64,000 bases of DNA from Setomelanomma holmii (taxonomy: Eukaryota; Ascomycota; Dothideomycetes; Pleosporales; Phaeosphaeriaceae): positions 80,828-144,827 of the forward strand of contig ML978244.1 in the NCBI GenBank assembly GCA_010015745.1, written 5' to 3'. Shown here piece by piece: positions 1-11,069 of this stretch (within the stretch, counting starts at the first letter, position 1; every line of letters starts with the position of its first letter). The position numbers and the translations under genes were made by a program. Under the pieces are notes generated by a model, which saw nothing but the letters and a program-made list of their open reading frames with translations, did no database searches and was not told where the DNA came from.

Positions 1-647
1 GCTGGTATGAGTTGTCTTCAAGAGAATTCAGTAGCAGAACTGAAATAAATACGCTCATCATTGCAGTGGAGGGATAGATGGAGAATAGCATACCAGTATT
101 TGAGACCTGGTGTGTAGGTATCACGTTAGTGTATAGGACATGCGCAGTAGGAGCAGCACGTCGATCCGGAGTGCCGATAGCCATTGCCGGCACATGCGAC
201 CATGGCGCCGACGAGCTTTGGCTGAGGCAATATCTACATCGCAGGCGATATGCCTCTCGGCGAAGGGGCGTGTCGAATCTGAGTCGTGGAGCTCATACGG
301 CGTAAACAGCGTTGCGCATCTAATAGAGTCAGTCAGAGCTCGAAGTCTCGGAACGTGTAACTGAGAAGAATTGGAAGTGATCAGAGGGTGGTGCATGTTG
401 TTCGTAGCTCATTTGAGATCACTGGAACATTTTCAAGGGTATCATCAATGAAGAGGCTGGACGTGGGAGCGAGAGAGAAACAGACGTACCTTGCGCGAAA
501 AGTTGTGGTAGAAGAATCGGAGCTTGAGCTCGAGCGAAGAAAATTGGGCATGGAAAACGCGCCAAGAGTTCGTGTCTTAGTCAGCCATATTTTCCAAAGC
601 ATGAGATCATTGCAGCCTCAATTGCTACCACTACACATACAAATGCG
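1..647. other. Left edge, no gene assigned
   Basis: No reading frame here resembles a known protein. Short open frames occur on both strands, but none shows a domain, signal peptide or convincing splice structure. The right part is probably the 5' flank of the MTR3-like gene that starts at 648. Confidence 0.4.
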
Positions 648-1771
648 ATGAACACAGATAGGAGAAGAAACAATGCGCCCGCGGGCGGTACAACTGCGCC
701 GGTCTTTGCGCGAACAATCCGAGAGCCAGGATACCTCCAAAGTCTGAGGCCAAGCAGATCAAGAGGACTGAATGAGCTTCGCAGAATCTGTAAGTAAGGC
801 AAGATGAATCGCATGAAAGAGACGCAAATTTCTCGATAGATCCACGTGTATTCAGTCACCATCAAACTGTTGCAGGTCTCGGCAATATACTTGCTTCGGT
901 CAATGTCTCGTACAGTACGCGCTGACAGTACCCAGTTCTTCAAACTTCTATAATACCCTCAGCCTCTGGTTCCGCGTACCTTGAGATTCCGTCCTCGTCT
1001 GCGCCAGTAACCTTGACTCTCATCCCACCCACCTCCTCCCTTAAAATCACTGCCTCGGTGCAAGGACCTAAGCCTTTGCCCAGGAGCGCACCATTCAGCC
1101 CATCTCTCCTGCTCACAACAACTGTCAAGTTCGCACCATTCGCGACTCGGAATCGAAGAGGCTATATTCGAGACACCACAGAACGGGATCTCGGCGTACA
1201 CCTTGAAACGGCCTTGCGTGGGGTCATCATCGGAGAACGCTGGCCAAAGAGCGGAGTGGAAGTGGTGGTGACAATACTAGAAGGGGACGAGGATGGCTGG
1301 TGGGGTGATTCTGGGTCAGAGGGAAGCGCAAGTGGTAGCGGATGGGGCCTACTGAACGTTCTGGCGGGGTGCATAACAGTGGTAAGCGCAGCAATCACGG
1401 ACGCAGGTATCGACTGCGTGGACGTGGTGACTGGTGGAGTAGCTGCCATCGCGCGTACTTCGGACTCAGGTAATAGTAAGGTCGTGGCAAGGCTGCTAGA
1501 TCCATGCCCTGCAGAGCATAAGGAGATTGTGGCAGCTTGCGCCGTTGCCTACCTTGCGTCAAGAGACGAGATCACGGAAATATGGATGAAGGGAGATTGC
1601 GGACAAGATACGGATGCATTGACCGAAGGAGCCACGCATTCTGCTGTGGGCAGTCTGGCGGTCGTCAAGGAAGTACTCCTCGAAGCTCTTCAGGCAAAGT
1701 TTCAGGGACAGCTGGAGGCATCCGAGGGCAGTCTGAAAAGGAAGGTCGGTGATGTGGACATGACAGGATGA
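648..1771 (+). CDS. MTR3: Exosome complex subunit Mtr3 (RNase PH-like)
   Basis: Predicted subunit of the hexameric RNase PH-like ring of the RNA exosome, which processes and degrades RNA 3' ends in nucleus and cytoplasm. In fungi the ring is catalytically inert and threads RNA to Rrp44. Exons are 648-789 and 936-1771; the intron has a GTAAGT donor and ends CAG, and the split codon rebuilds Phe, giving FLQTSIIPSASGSAYLEI. The product is 325 aa. It starts MNTDRRRNNAPAGGT, and the RNase PH fold runs from about residue 75 (KITASVQGPKPLPRS, then ATRNRRGYIRDTTERDLGVH). An ATG at 648 was preferred because the downstream open frame alone lacks the conserved SGSAY block. The family call rests on remembered conservation. 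Confidence 0.88.
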
Positions 1772-2858
1772 AGCTGAACAAGAGGTGAAATCGACGACGG
1801 TATGCTCAACAGTTGGCCTGACAAAGGTCAGTAGCTCAGCCGCCCCGATATGTCTTGAACGATGCGCAGAGCGAGAACTCTGAAGCTCTCCATAGGATCA
1901 TGCCTTCGATCATGGGCGACTCAGCGGATGTGGTATCATACGTGCTTGAAGAGAACGGGAAGTGCAGGGCAAAAGCTCCTATTGTAGGACCACTCCCGTC
2001 GTTTGTGTCGCGACATGACATTCTGTTGGGCTCCTCAAGCTTGAGGTGCGCGATGCCTCTAAGATGCGGACAATTGAACCTTTTCACGAGTCTCCCTAAC
2101 TCTGCTCATCAACGTCCAACGGTCGTCCACAAGCTACGTTTGTACTCTCCAATGCCGCATAACCGGTAGTCGCACTTAACTAGATAAGCAAGTGCTAATG
2201 AGCTTGGTGCTGCACGGACATGTATGTGGAAACTAGCAATACAATTCGTGTTCTCTGCTTCAAGCCTTCTCTGCTGACGGCTGGTGCTGATGGCATCGGG
2301 TTTCAAGTGATGTTCGTCTCATTTCAGGAATGACTTCGGTGATTGACATGGACTGTCAAGGTGCTCTGCAGACAGCCAGCCTTCACTGAACCATATGCAA
2401 GCCAAGGCGTGAGTCGGAGCTACCAGTACCCTGATTGGTCTGAGGTCTCCCAGAATGTAAATGGCTCCTGCCATCCCTGTCGGCGCGGAAATGGCGTCAC
2501 GGCATTGTTGCAGTGATATGAGAGCTACAGCTTCCACAGTCTGACGAACAGCTGGTGATTCTGTAACCGCGACCAGATCGCCGTGTTCTCTCCACAAGCC
2601 ACTCTATTTATCATTCTTTGGTGCTGAAATCCACTCTGCGCATTTCTGTTGCTTGCTTGCTGACGCTCGACTTCGGCTAGCCCTTCCGCTGCATCCAACC
2701 ACCCAGCCCGCGTGCAATTCCCTGCAGCTAGATTAGTGCATCCTGCATATCAAGGCAATACGGCCCTTGGTGTCGACAAATATAAGCACGCGCTCAACCC
2801 GGAGTTTTGGAGGATTTGTTCCACGGTTCGCGGTCGTTGCTGCTCGTCGTTCGCTACG
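1772..2858. other. Intergenic, nothing recognised
   Basis: About 1.1 kb between MTR3 and the GH72 gene. Open frames at 1855-2169 and 2319-2597 lack recognisable domains and are treated as chance. The last few hundred bases are presumably the GH72 promoter and 5' leader. Confidence 0.4.
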
Positions 2859-4605
2859 ATGCTTTCGGTGCGTTTGAAACATGCTTGCCTGTTACTGGCG
2901 GATATACAGATCTGCATCGGAGCTGACCCTGACGAATCGATAGCTTATTATACGCTCGCTTGCGCTACTTGCGCTCCTCACCAACCTCGCGCAAGCCGTG
3001 CATCCCGTCGAGGTCCGAGGTCAGGATTTCGTGGATACAGTGACCAACAAGCGATTAATGATTATTGGTGTCGACTATCAGCCCGGAGGTCAAGCTTCCT
3101 ACAAGCCGCAAGAGGGCAAGGATGTTCTCTCAGATCCCGATGTCTGCCTGCGAGATGCAACGCTGATTCAGAGGCTTGGTGTACGTGATTGCGCTGCCAC
3201 GATGCCGCGTAGCGCTCCAGCCATACCCAACGGACCAATTGGCTGACCTGTTAGGTCAACACGATTCGCGTGTATAATGTCGACCCCATGCTCGACCACT
3301 CAGCTTGTGCCTCGATCTTCAATGCAGCTGGAATCTACATGATCCTCGATGTCAACTCCCCGCTCCAAGGCGAGAGTATAAATCGGGCCGAGCCGTGGAC
3401 GAGCTACAATACGGGCTACCTCACGCGGGTCTTTGGTGTTGTCGAGAACTTCAAGAATTTCCCAAATACGCTCGGTTTCTTTGCTGCCAATGAGGTCATG
3501 AACGACCTGAGCACGGCGGAGTACAATCCGCAATATATTCGAGTAAGTTCAAATTGCAATCATTTTGTTATCAGCGACTCACACGCGTGCAGGCCGTACA
3601 GCGAGATCTGAAGAACTATATCAAGAAGCACGCCAGCCGGACCATTCCAGTCGGATACTCGGCCGCCGACGTTCGCGAGATCCTTCAAGACACTTGGGCA
3701 TACCTGCAGTGCGACCACAACGACGATGCCTCATCATCTGACTTCTTTGGCTTGAACTCATACAGCTGGTGCGGCGCCGATGCCACTTTCCAGACGTCTG
3801 GGTACGTCGACCTGGTTAACATGTTCAACCAGTCTGCGATCCCTGTTTTTGTGAGTTGAGCATACCCAGGCTGTCTTCGCGAACATTTGTGCTTCTCATT
3901 CCATCAGCACAAAGTTTTAAGGAGACAGCCAGCCTGCTTTCTTGGCATCAAATCGCTGATTCCACGCAGTACAGCGAGTACGGCTGCAACAAGATTCAGC
4001 CTCGTGTGTTCACAGAGGTCCAAGCTCTGTACGGTCAGCAGATGACTTCGCTCAGCGGTGGCTTGGTGTACGAGTACACCCAGGAAGAGCAGGACTACGG
4101 TCTAGTACAGGTCAACGCCAACGGCTCGATAACGCTGCGTGTCGACTACGACAACTTGCAGGCACAGTACAACAAGCTGGATAACAACCTCTTGGAGACG
4201 ACGAATCCTTCCAGCACTAACATCAAAGCCCCAGCGTGCTCCAGCAGCCTCATAAGCGCAGATAGTTTTAGCAAGAATTTCTCGATTCCGGCTGTTTGCC
4301 CCGGGTGCCAGGACTTAATCGACAACGGCATCCAGAATCCGAATAACGGCCGCCTGCAGTCTGTCACCAATACCAAGCCGACGCAGCAAGTGTACGGCAG
4401 CAATGGCGCGCTTGTACAGGGACTGGAGTTAAACAAGCTATCGAACGACGGGGTTAATGGCCCTGGCAACCAGACCACAACGCCAACCGGTAGCTCGACT
4501 TCAGCAGCCCCGGCTCAGCCTTCGGAGAGCAAGAAGGGCGCGGCCACCAGGCTAGACGGCGCGTCGATCTGGCCGGCGTTGTTCGTTGCAGCGCTCCTGA
4601 TCTAA
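2859..4605 (+). CDS. GH72 beta-1,3-glucanosyltransferase, GPI-anchored (Gas/Gel family)
   Basis: Cell-surface transglycosidase that cuts internal beta-1,3-glucan and rejoins chains, elongating wall glucan. Five exons are proposed: 2859-2867, 2944-3180, 3255-3542, 3593-3850 and 3970-4605, all phase 0, giving 475 aa. The nine-base first exon (Met-Leu-Ser) is inferred because the frame before the signal peptide meets a TAG. The hydrophobic leader ends near TNLAQA, followed by mature VHPVEVRGQDFVDT. Probable catalytic glutamates are E162 in FFAANEVMND and E267 in YSEYGCN. After the catalytic domain comes a Cys-rich stretch (residues about 345-375), a Ser/Thr/Pro linker and a hydrophobic tail ending WPALFVAALLI, as expected for a GPI signal. 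No clear CBM43 (X8) module was seen. The family call is firm; exon 1 is the weakest part. Confidence 0.92.
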
Positions 4606-4962
4606 GAGGCTGGCTGTCTCCACAGCAATTTGTGTTTGTCACATGGCATACACAAAAGTTGGCGATACCCTAAAGTCATTGTTATCGGATACGACCCATT
4701 TGCACGTGGTATGAGTAATGGCTTGATGTATGGCCCGTGGGCCGGGATTGATGGCTTTGTCTTCTGTGTATGTGATTGAACGATATATACCCCTTCTTCA
4801 CAGCGCATGTGTAGAAGCTTGAATGGACATGATTTGAACACGATATGGGGTACGTTATCCGGCTAAGCTATATGGTGATGCTCAATCCTCGATTTGTTCC
4901 ACAGGGTGGGCTCGTAGCATGAACTCATTACACCTTACGATACTCAGATCACCCTCTCTTCG
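4606..4962. other. Convergent intergenic spacer
   Basis: Spacer between the 3' ends of the GH72 gene and the minus-strand cupredoxin-like gene. No gene or structured element was recognised. Confidence 0.5.
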
Positions 4963-5891
4963 TCATGCAGCGGCAGGCGGAGGAGGAGGTACCGCAGCAG
5001 CATCCTTCGGCGGCGCAGGCGTGAACCTATAATCACATCAGCATCCATCTCGCAAACCCCAAACGCACTACTCCCCATGTACAAGTGACTTACGCAGCGA
5101 TATCCAGTCTAAATCTGCTCACAATGTCTTAAATTCATGCCAATTCTGCCCACCGTTCCTCCCCTAACATCGGTCTTATCCACACTTTTCTCCGTCGCTT
5201 GACTGCTCTTCGCATACTCCGCAACCTGCTGCGCATTCGCAGCGTTGACAACCATGACTTGGCCTTCCTGACAATGCGGGCCTGTTGCGCAGTACAAGAA
5301 CATGGGATCTGTACTTGTCACGGCATGTTGAATGTTCCGACGTCAGTCTGGTTGTCTGTGAAGGGGATGTGACCGCTGTGAATGCCTGCAGGTTGGTGTA
5401 AAGGATTAGTGGGTGGTTCGCCTATACGTCGGCAGGTTGATGGTACGGACCATTTTCGAGGGGTGTGCAGGGTGTTTGTGCGGTGGATTGGGTTACGGTG
5501 TGCTGTGTGTAATCATATGAGTAATTGGTCTATTGGTAGGTTCGGGAAGATCGGAGGGGCTTACGTTGCCGTTGCTGAATTGGAATTGAAGCACGTCGCC
5601 GAGCGCGGCGACGACAGAATTTGGGACCTGGAGGAGGTATTAGTTAGAAAGTTCTATCGTTTGAAAGATAGGTGATTCGCTCACGAATATGTCCTGTGGT
5701 CCGCCGACTATGATGGAATTGACTTGGTTGGCTCGCCGAAGTGGACGGGCTAGATATGTTGAAAAATGATGGTCAAGATACAAGTCGATAGGGAGCGTAC
5801 TGTTGATAGTTGGTAGTCGAGGTGGTGTTGGAGGTTGTGGGAAAGCGAAAGCTGACGCGCTCAACAAACAGCATAACCAGGATGTTTTCAT
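4963..5891 (-). pseudogene. Secreted cupredoxin-like (extracellular serine-rich type) gene with two frame breaks
   Basis: Resembles fungal secreted plastocyanin-fold proteins. The N-terminal signal peptide is MKTSWLCCLLSASAFA, then a conserved block (VNSIIVGGPQDIF, GDVLQFQFSNGN, HSGHIPFTDNQTDVGTFNM, FLYCATGPHCQEGQVMVVN) containing copper-site-like Cys and His. Exons on the minus strand: 5891-5685, 5627-5565, 5502-5451, a block from 5385 to about 5094, and 5026-4963 (ending FTPAPPKDAAAV, Pro-rich tail). Within the 5385-5094 block the frame must change twice: one base seems missing near 5319 (after TFNM), and one extra base lies near 5127 before VSRFRLDIAA. The two shifts cancel. Without them translation stops early. 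It may be a recent pseudogene or two sequence errors; the family identity is much surer than the status. Confidence 0.7.
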
Positions 5892-7814
5892 TATGGTAGA
5901 GAATGGGTATTGCGAGAATGGGGTATCTGAGAAGAAAACGAAGTTGGTGTAAGACCGCGCAGCGGTATAGTAAGAGAATAAATGTTTCTCAAATTATGGT
6001 AACGATCGTTCCACGGTCAAACAGCGAGAGACTGAAAAGAAGATGCTGAAAGAGGGTCGTGAAAGCACCTTACCTTCTCTACTTGGAAGAACATATACGC
6101 GTCCACGCATCCCACGGCACCCGTTTTATCGCGCCCAGTCAGCATATCAGCCCCTTCGCAGACCTGGACTGCTATCCACGTCCTGGTGTTCGCGCTTCAT
6201 CATGCTTCAACCAGGATATAGCCTGAGGTTCTCTCCTCTCTGCGAATCACAATATCCGTGGCATTCGCAGTGATTACGCAGCTGTAAGACCAATTCCGCC
6301 AAGCCATAGCCAAGCCATCATGCCCGTTTCGTATATCAGAAAGTTGCCAAAGACCTGTTTGACAGCCATGGTGGTTGCCTGGTTTGCTATTTGAGGATGT
6401 ATGGGGCGGCTAAGTACCGAGCTGCATCATCGACGTTTGGAAACCTAAAGTGCCTTGCTAGGCATGATCTTATTCCTTCGGTGTAACTTATATGCCGATG
6501 TGCCGACTGTCTTGTGTGCTGCTCGAGTTCACAAGATCGAGTGCAAGAGAGTTGGCAGTACTTCGTAGGAGTCGTTCTGCACGAGAGAAAGCCAAATCCG
6601 GGAAGTGGAGTCATTCTGTACGCCAAGCCGCTTGTTCAATACGAAGTACGACCTTGTTATTAACCACACTCTGCTCATCATCCTTGGCATTGGTCAGATC
6701 AGCTGGTTGCAAGAGCGGTCAACTTGTCCTTTATGTTGGTTTAACCCATTCCCATTGGGAACAGTTCTGTGTGCAACCCCCCAGGGAACGGCTCTTTAGT
6801 GACATAGGGTCACGCATAGGCGTTGTCAGCGGCTTCCATCATATTACAACCCTTCCCTGGTGGCATTCGACTGCCACTCTTCCTTGTCACATTATGTTTG
6901 GGCCATAATTATTTTCTGTCCGTTGGACTCTATGCTTTTCTCATCAGAATCTTGTGCGTAGCGTACCGATGTTCAAAATTGTGGTCGAGCCGAAAGTCCA
7001 AATATCCATCGGCGCATCTATCATTCTTGAAGCTGGCAATGCAGTCGCCGAATCTGTTTCAAGCGGACTTCCAAGTGGTTGGGATGACTAACATAAGAAT
7101 TGAACATAAAAACGGATCTAGTAAGATGCCGTTTGCTTCGGAGGGCGAAGAGCCGCATGCTTGGGATGATTACCACAACAATCTACCTAAAAGCAAACAC
7201 ATGAGGAGCACGAGTGGACCACAGGCCGATTAACTTATGGTATACAATGGTCTGAAGTTGCTCTCGATAGACCAGACCGCTTTCCGATGGATGTCAGAGA
7301 CTCTGTGAGCCATTTTAGGTAAGTGTACCACTCCATATCCCACCCTGCAGCACGCATCCCGTGGTCACGACCCACCACGTTGCGCTTTTCGGGACCTCAT
7401 CACGTCCCCTGCCGTACCTAACTCTTTCGAGCGTTCGTAACGTTTTCGTGCGACTTTCTGCCCGCCTCTCACCTGAGATACTTATCCTCACCGCGATTCT
7501 GCTTCTACCGCGCACGACAACGACATGTCGATCGCCACACCAATACGCGTACATTATCTAAAACCTCAGAATCCTGCAAACGCCCTCTAGTGGTGCACGG
7601 AAAGCCAGAAGTAAGGGCGAGGCGGGCAGCGCAACATTAGCGCCACAGCGCCCACGCAACACATCGGATCTTGATTCACACCTTTGGTATCGTGATGGTA
7701 CCCAGCCCTTACTCTACCCGCAATCTAAATTAGCAACTTCAAGGCGTTGCTAAGTTGTAGGGTCGGAAAGAATTCTCACGCCCCGCAAGAGCCTCTGCTG
7801 CGTACGAGACCAAT
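5892..7814. other. 1.9 kb intergenic, nothing recognised
   Basis: No domain-bearing frame was found on either strand. Open frames at 6387-6626, 6492-6908, 6823-7233 and 7315-7554 have no family resemblance and overlap one another on opposite strands. Expected to hold the promoters of the cupredoxin-like gene (left) and the F-box-like gene (right). Confidence 0.4.
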
Positions 7815-8882
7815 ATGCCATCGACGATTGTATGCAAGCCTCAAGTGTCGTTCACGGAACGCCTCAAAGATTACGAGCTGCACCGTCTCACCGTTTCGCA
7901 ACTGCGCAAGAAGGCACGGAACCAAGGACTTGACACCAGTCGTCTGACGAAAAAGTGGGAATTTGTCCACATCTTGGTCGAGCATCGAGATCATATCGCG
8001 CAACCTTACGCTGAGCATGTGACCGACACCCAGCGCCGTACTGTATTTGACCTTCCGGGAGAGATTCGCAATAGAATATACGGCTATGTTCTGGCACAGA
8101 GTGCACCTATCGTTGCTCGCTATGACTCCGCCGCAGAGCGCGACAGAGTGAGAAAAGTGCGAGCTCGACTCCTTCCCTGGAATAACACGCTCCTGCCTGC
8201 GCGAGTACCCGTACCCAAGGCTGTTAAGCAGCTTCGCAGCATGTCTTGGGCAAACCGCGAGCTGCGCCAAGAAGCAGGAAGCTATTTTTTCGCCCACAAT
8301 TGCTTCCGAGTTGAGGGCTCTTACAGCAATAGCTACGCCAAATTCCTTAGCGATATTGGACATGATGGTTGCGCTGCTATCGGTGAACTCCACCTCGACA
8401 CAGTTCGTTTCTGGATGTACAATGCTCACTTCTACCACCTTCTAGGAGCTTGCGAGAACCTCCGCAAGTTGCGCATTTTTATGCATCTCGGGCACATCTT
8501 GACAGCTTCCTCTTACGACCTAGTCCGCGACTTGCTCATAGGCAAAATATATGCCCTGCCGGTAGCCTATTCATGCTCGAGCCTCACTATCTCAAGTCGC
8601 GCAGCCATGTTTGCCCTGCTACCATCTCTTCAATCGTTGCAATTGACATGCTCGATTCCATCTCGTTTCATGCACTGGCCCCTCACGGGTTTTCCTCGTC
8701 AGAAGATAAAACGTGAGCTATCCATTGCAAAAGCCATGATCCAGGAAGCGGTCCGCGATCAGGTGAAGAAGATCTTGGCAGGCAAAGACGCCCACGTCAC
8801 GGTCAACACATCGTCCGGTGCGAGAACTTTGAAACGAGAGGGTGAATACTTGAGCAAGAACTTCAAGTCACCTTACCCATAA
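7815..8882 (+). CDS. F-box-like protein with N-terminal SAP-like helix pair
   Basis: Single exon, 355 aa, from the ATG at 7815. Residues about 17-55 (LKDYELHRLTVSQLRKKARN and onward) resemble a SAP-type helix-turn-helix with the usual leucine spacing. Residues about 78-95 (FDLPGEIRNRIYGYVL) match the short F-box-like start typical of many dothideomycete hypothetical proteins, which are followed by divergent substrate-recognition regions. The middle holds hydrophobic repeats (LGACENLRKLRIFMHLG) that may be degenerate leucine-rich repeats. The C-terminus is basic. If the F-box is functional the protein would recruit a target to an SCF ubiquitin ligase, but no target can be inferred. The neighbours give no operon-like clue. 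Confidence 0.7.
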   Translation: MPSTIVCKPQVSFTERLKDYELHRLTVSQLRKKARNQGLDTSRLTKKWEFVHILVEHRDHIAQPYAEHVTDTQRRTVFDLPGEIRNRIYGYVLAQSAPIVARYDSAAERDRVRKVRARLLPWNNTLLPARVPVPKAVKQLRSMSWANRELRQEAGSYFFAHNCFRVEGSYSNSYAKFLSDIGHDGCAAIGELHLDTVRFWMYNAHFYHLLGACENLRKLRIFMHLGHILTASSYDLVRDLLIGKIYALPVAYSCSSLTISSRAAMFALLPSLQSLQLTCSIPSRFMHWPLTGFPRQKIKRELSIAKAMIQEAVRDQVKKILAGKDAHVTVNTSSGARTLKREGEYLSKNFKSPYP

Positions 8883-9922
8883 GTGGGAGAAATCAGACAT
8901 TCAACGGTAACGTTGGGCTCTCGCGGGGCATGGAAAGTTGAAAGTAGGAACGTGGAAGGCAACGCAACCACCATAAGACCCGCACAATACACTAGATATC
9001 AACAGGAGACACTTAATATCTTGAAGTTACACACGATTTACTCTGATCGCAATTTAGATTTGCAACTGCAAGATGTTGAGTTCTAGGGCCCGAAATTTCG
9101 GGCCTGCTTCCGGACTTTCAAGCCCCGCGGGCGACTCGGGCATGAGACTTGCCAGTCTGAGGCTGAGATATGAGACACAGGATCCAAGAGAGAAATTTCA
9201 TGATACATGGAGGGCAAATTCGAAGGTTGTGTCTGCTTGTTAGTTGAATGTCGAGTATGGACGGTCCATTTCTCCTGTATGAATACACAGTCTACAACAC
9301 CCAGCACGACACGGAACGAGCCTTTGATATTGATCAACTCCGCAGCAGATACATACAAAGACGTCGCAATCATGTGACATTGCATATCAGATTACCGATC
9401 AGAGTAGCCAAAGTAAATTAAGAAAACCTATCATCCCACATGTGCGAAGGTCTGATGGGGGAATGATTCTACAGCAAGACGAACTTGATGAAGAACCACC
9501 GTTTCTACGCTGAAAGTCAGCTTCTTGAGAAGATCTCCAATATCGCAGATCCTTCAAGCTGAGGTATGCTAGGAACAATTGCAAGCGTTGAGTGAAGAGT
9601 TGATGAGAAACGAAACCACATGACAAATCGCATGAAGCCGTGAGAGGTAACAATGTCAATAAGGATTATCATTCATTGCTCTGTCACGCCATGGTACCAA
9701 ATTCAAAGCCTCCATGTCATCACTCCATCGTCAACATACGAGAAAACCGTTCAGCTCTTTGCTTCAAACTTCTCAGCCTTCTTCGTTGCCAGTGCCATAT
9801 ATTGCCACATTATAGCCGTTGAGCAGAGAAGGCAGCAAGTTGCTGACGCCGCGTACGTCTCAACACTTAGATAACGTCTGCCACAAGGTCTCGAAGGCCG
9901 TCAGATTTGGTTGACGACAGCG
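8883..9922. other. Intergenic, nothing recognised
   Basis: About 1 kb with no convincing gene. Open frames at 9083-9385 and 9399-9659 on the minus strand have no recognisable features. Confidence 0.4.
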
Positions 9923-10570
9923 TCAAGCGCATTGCGCTCCCACGATTATAGTAATATCGATCTGTGAGTAATTAGCTGGAATGGTACGATGGAGGTTTGA
10001 GAAGTGATAGTGGCGACTCACATGAATATGAAGTTTCCATTCGTGAGATGGTCCTTTGAATGCTTTGACATATCTATCTCCTGGCCAGCCTAAGGAGTCG
10101 ACGTACTCGATCGTTCGCTCCTGAGGCTTTACGACGGGGAGACGCCAACGGCTCTTGTTGCAGATAGGGTAGAGGACGAGCCCGCACTCGAGATATGTGG
10201 TGCCGTTGAGATTGACTTTAGCGGCCCAACGCTCTACAGTCTGATGGCGACTCATAAGGGTTGAAAAGAACGACGAGAACGCGTGGACTCGGGACGAAGC
10301 ACTACCTCGCTTGTGCTCGAAGCCAGCTTCCTCCTTCTGATGGGCCGTGAGGATCGTCAAATAATCATTGACCATGTCATCGTTAAGCCACGCTCGTGGT
10401 CCGCCATGAAGCATGGGGTAGGTCGATAGGGATGTCAATAGGGAGGGCGATAGAGATGGCGACAGAGATATAGTGATTAAAGGAACACTGATAAAGAATT
10501 GTGTTGCGGAAGACAGAACCATGATTAAAAAGACGATGGCGTAGAGGTGCGAGTTTTCAAAAAAGCGCAA
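9923..10570 (-). pseudogene. Decayed Ulp1-type (C48) SUMO protease copy
   Basis: The 215-codon frame carries, from about 10405 downward, a diverged copy of the catalytic domain of the intact Ulp1-like gene at 12843-15213. Paired blocks are PRAWLNDDMVNDYLT versus PRAWLNDNIINEYFT, HAFSSFF in both, LVLYPICNKSRWRL versus LILYPICDAGHWRL, and EYVDSLGWPGDRYVK versus EYLDSLGWDGSKYIK. The catalytic His position reads Arg (SRWRL). A plausible intron with a GTGAGT donor lies at 9962-10021. Past it, conservation collapses, and the region aligning to the Cys motif GSDCGVF has no cysteine. The first about 55 codons are Ser/Leu/Ile-rich and unlike the intact gene. A truncated, catalytically dead paralogue is the best reading; whether it is transcribed is unknown. 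Confidence 0.75.
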
Positions 10571-11069
10571 AACGTTGGTCGTGGATGATCATGGGTGATG
10601 ATTCTCACTCAAACGACAAACAATCGAGCAGCGAGATTGTCGGGGTAATGAAAAGTGGGAAGCACAAGGTGTTACTGCCTTAGAGGCCTCCCTGATAGAC
10701 AAGCTCAAAGTGTCGATTGTGATCGCGCTGTACGTGTGGTCAAAAACATACTTTCCATCTACAGATTAGGAGGGAAGATAGGAGAATGTGCTCGAAGATG
10801 AACCTCCATATCACGGAAGTTGAGCAACTGCAAAGTCCTTGGTAAGTCTGTTCATTCGTCCGTCTAAGCTCTTGTTTTCGCCGCAGGCTCAACACTCTTA
10901 CATTACTCGGCTCTGGTGTTTTCTATGTTCATCAAGCCTGATCCCGCCAGGCTGTAGAGAAGCCGTTGATTCAATCGTATACACGACGTAAGAAGCCGAG
11001 GCGATGCAGACAGCAATGACTTTCACGTTCCATACGGCAAGTCCAGTCCGAAGAGATCATCTGAACCCA
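10571..11069. other. Intergenic, nothing recognised
   Basis: About 500 bases between the Ulp1 relic and the 3' end of the PP2A gene. No further Ulp1 N-terminal sequence could be recognised. Confidence 0.4.

Noticed and set aside
581..943. 120-codon minus-strand frame with a hydrophobic end
   Set aside because: Antisense to exon 1 and the intron of MTR3; the MTR3 model explains this DNA.
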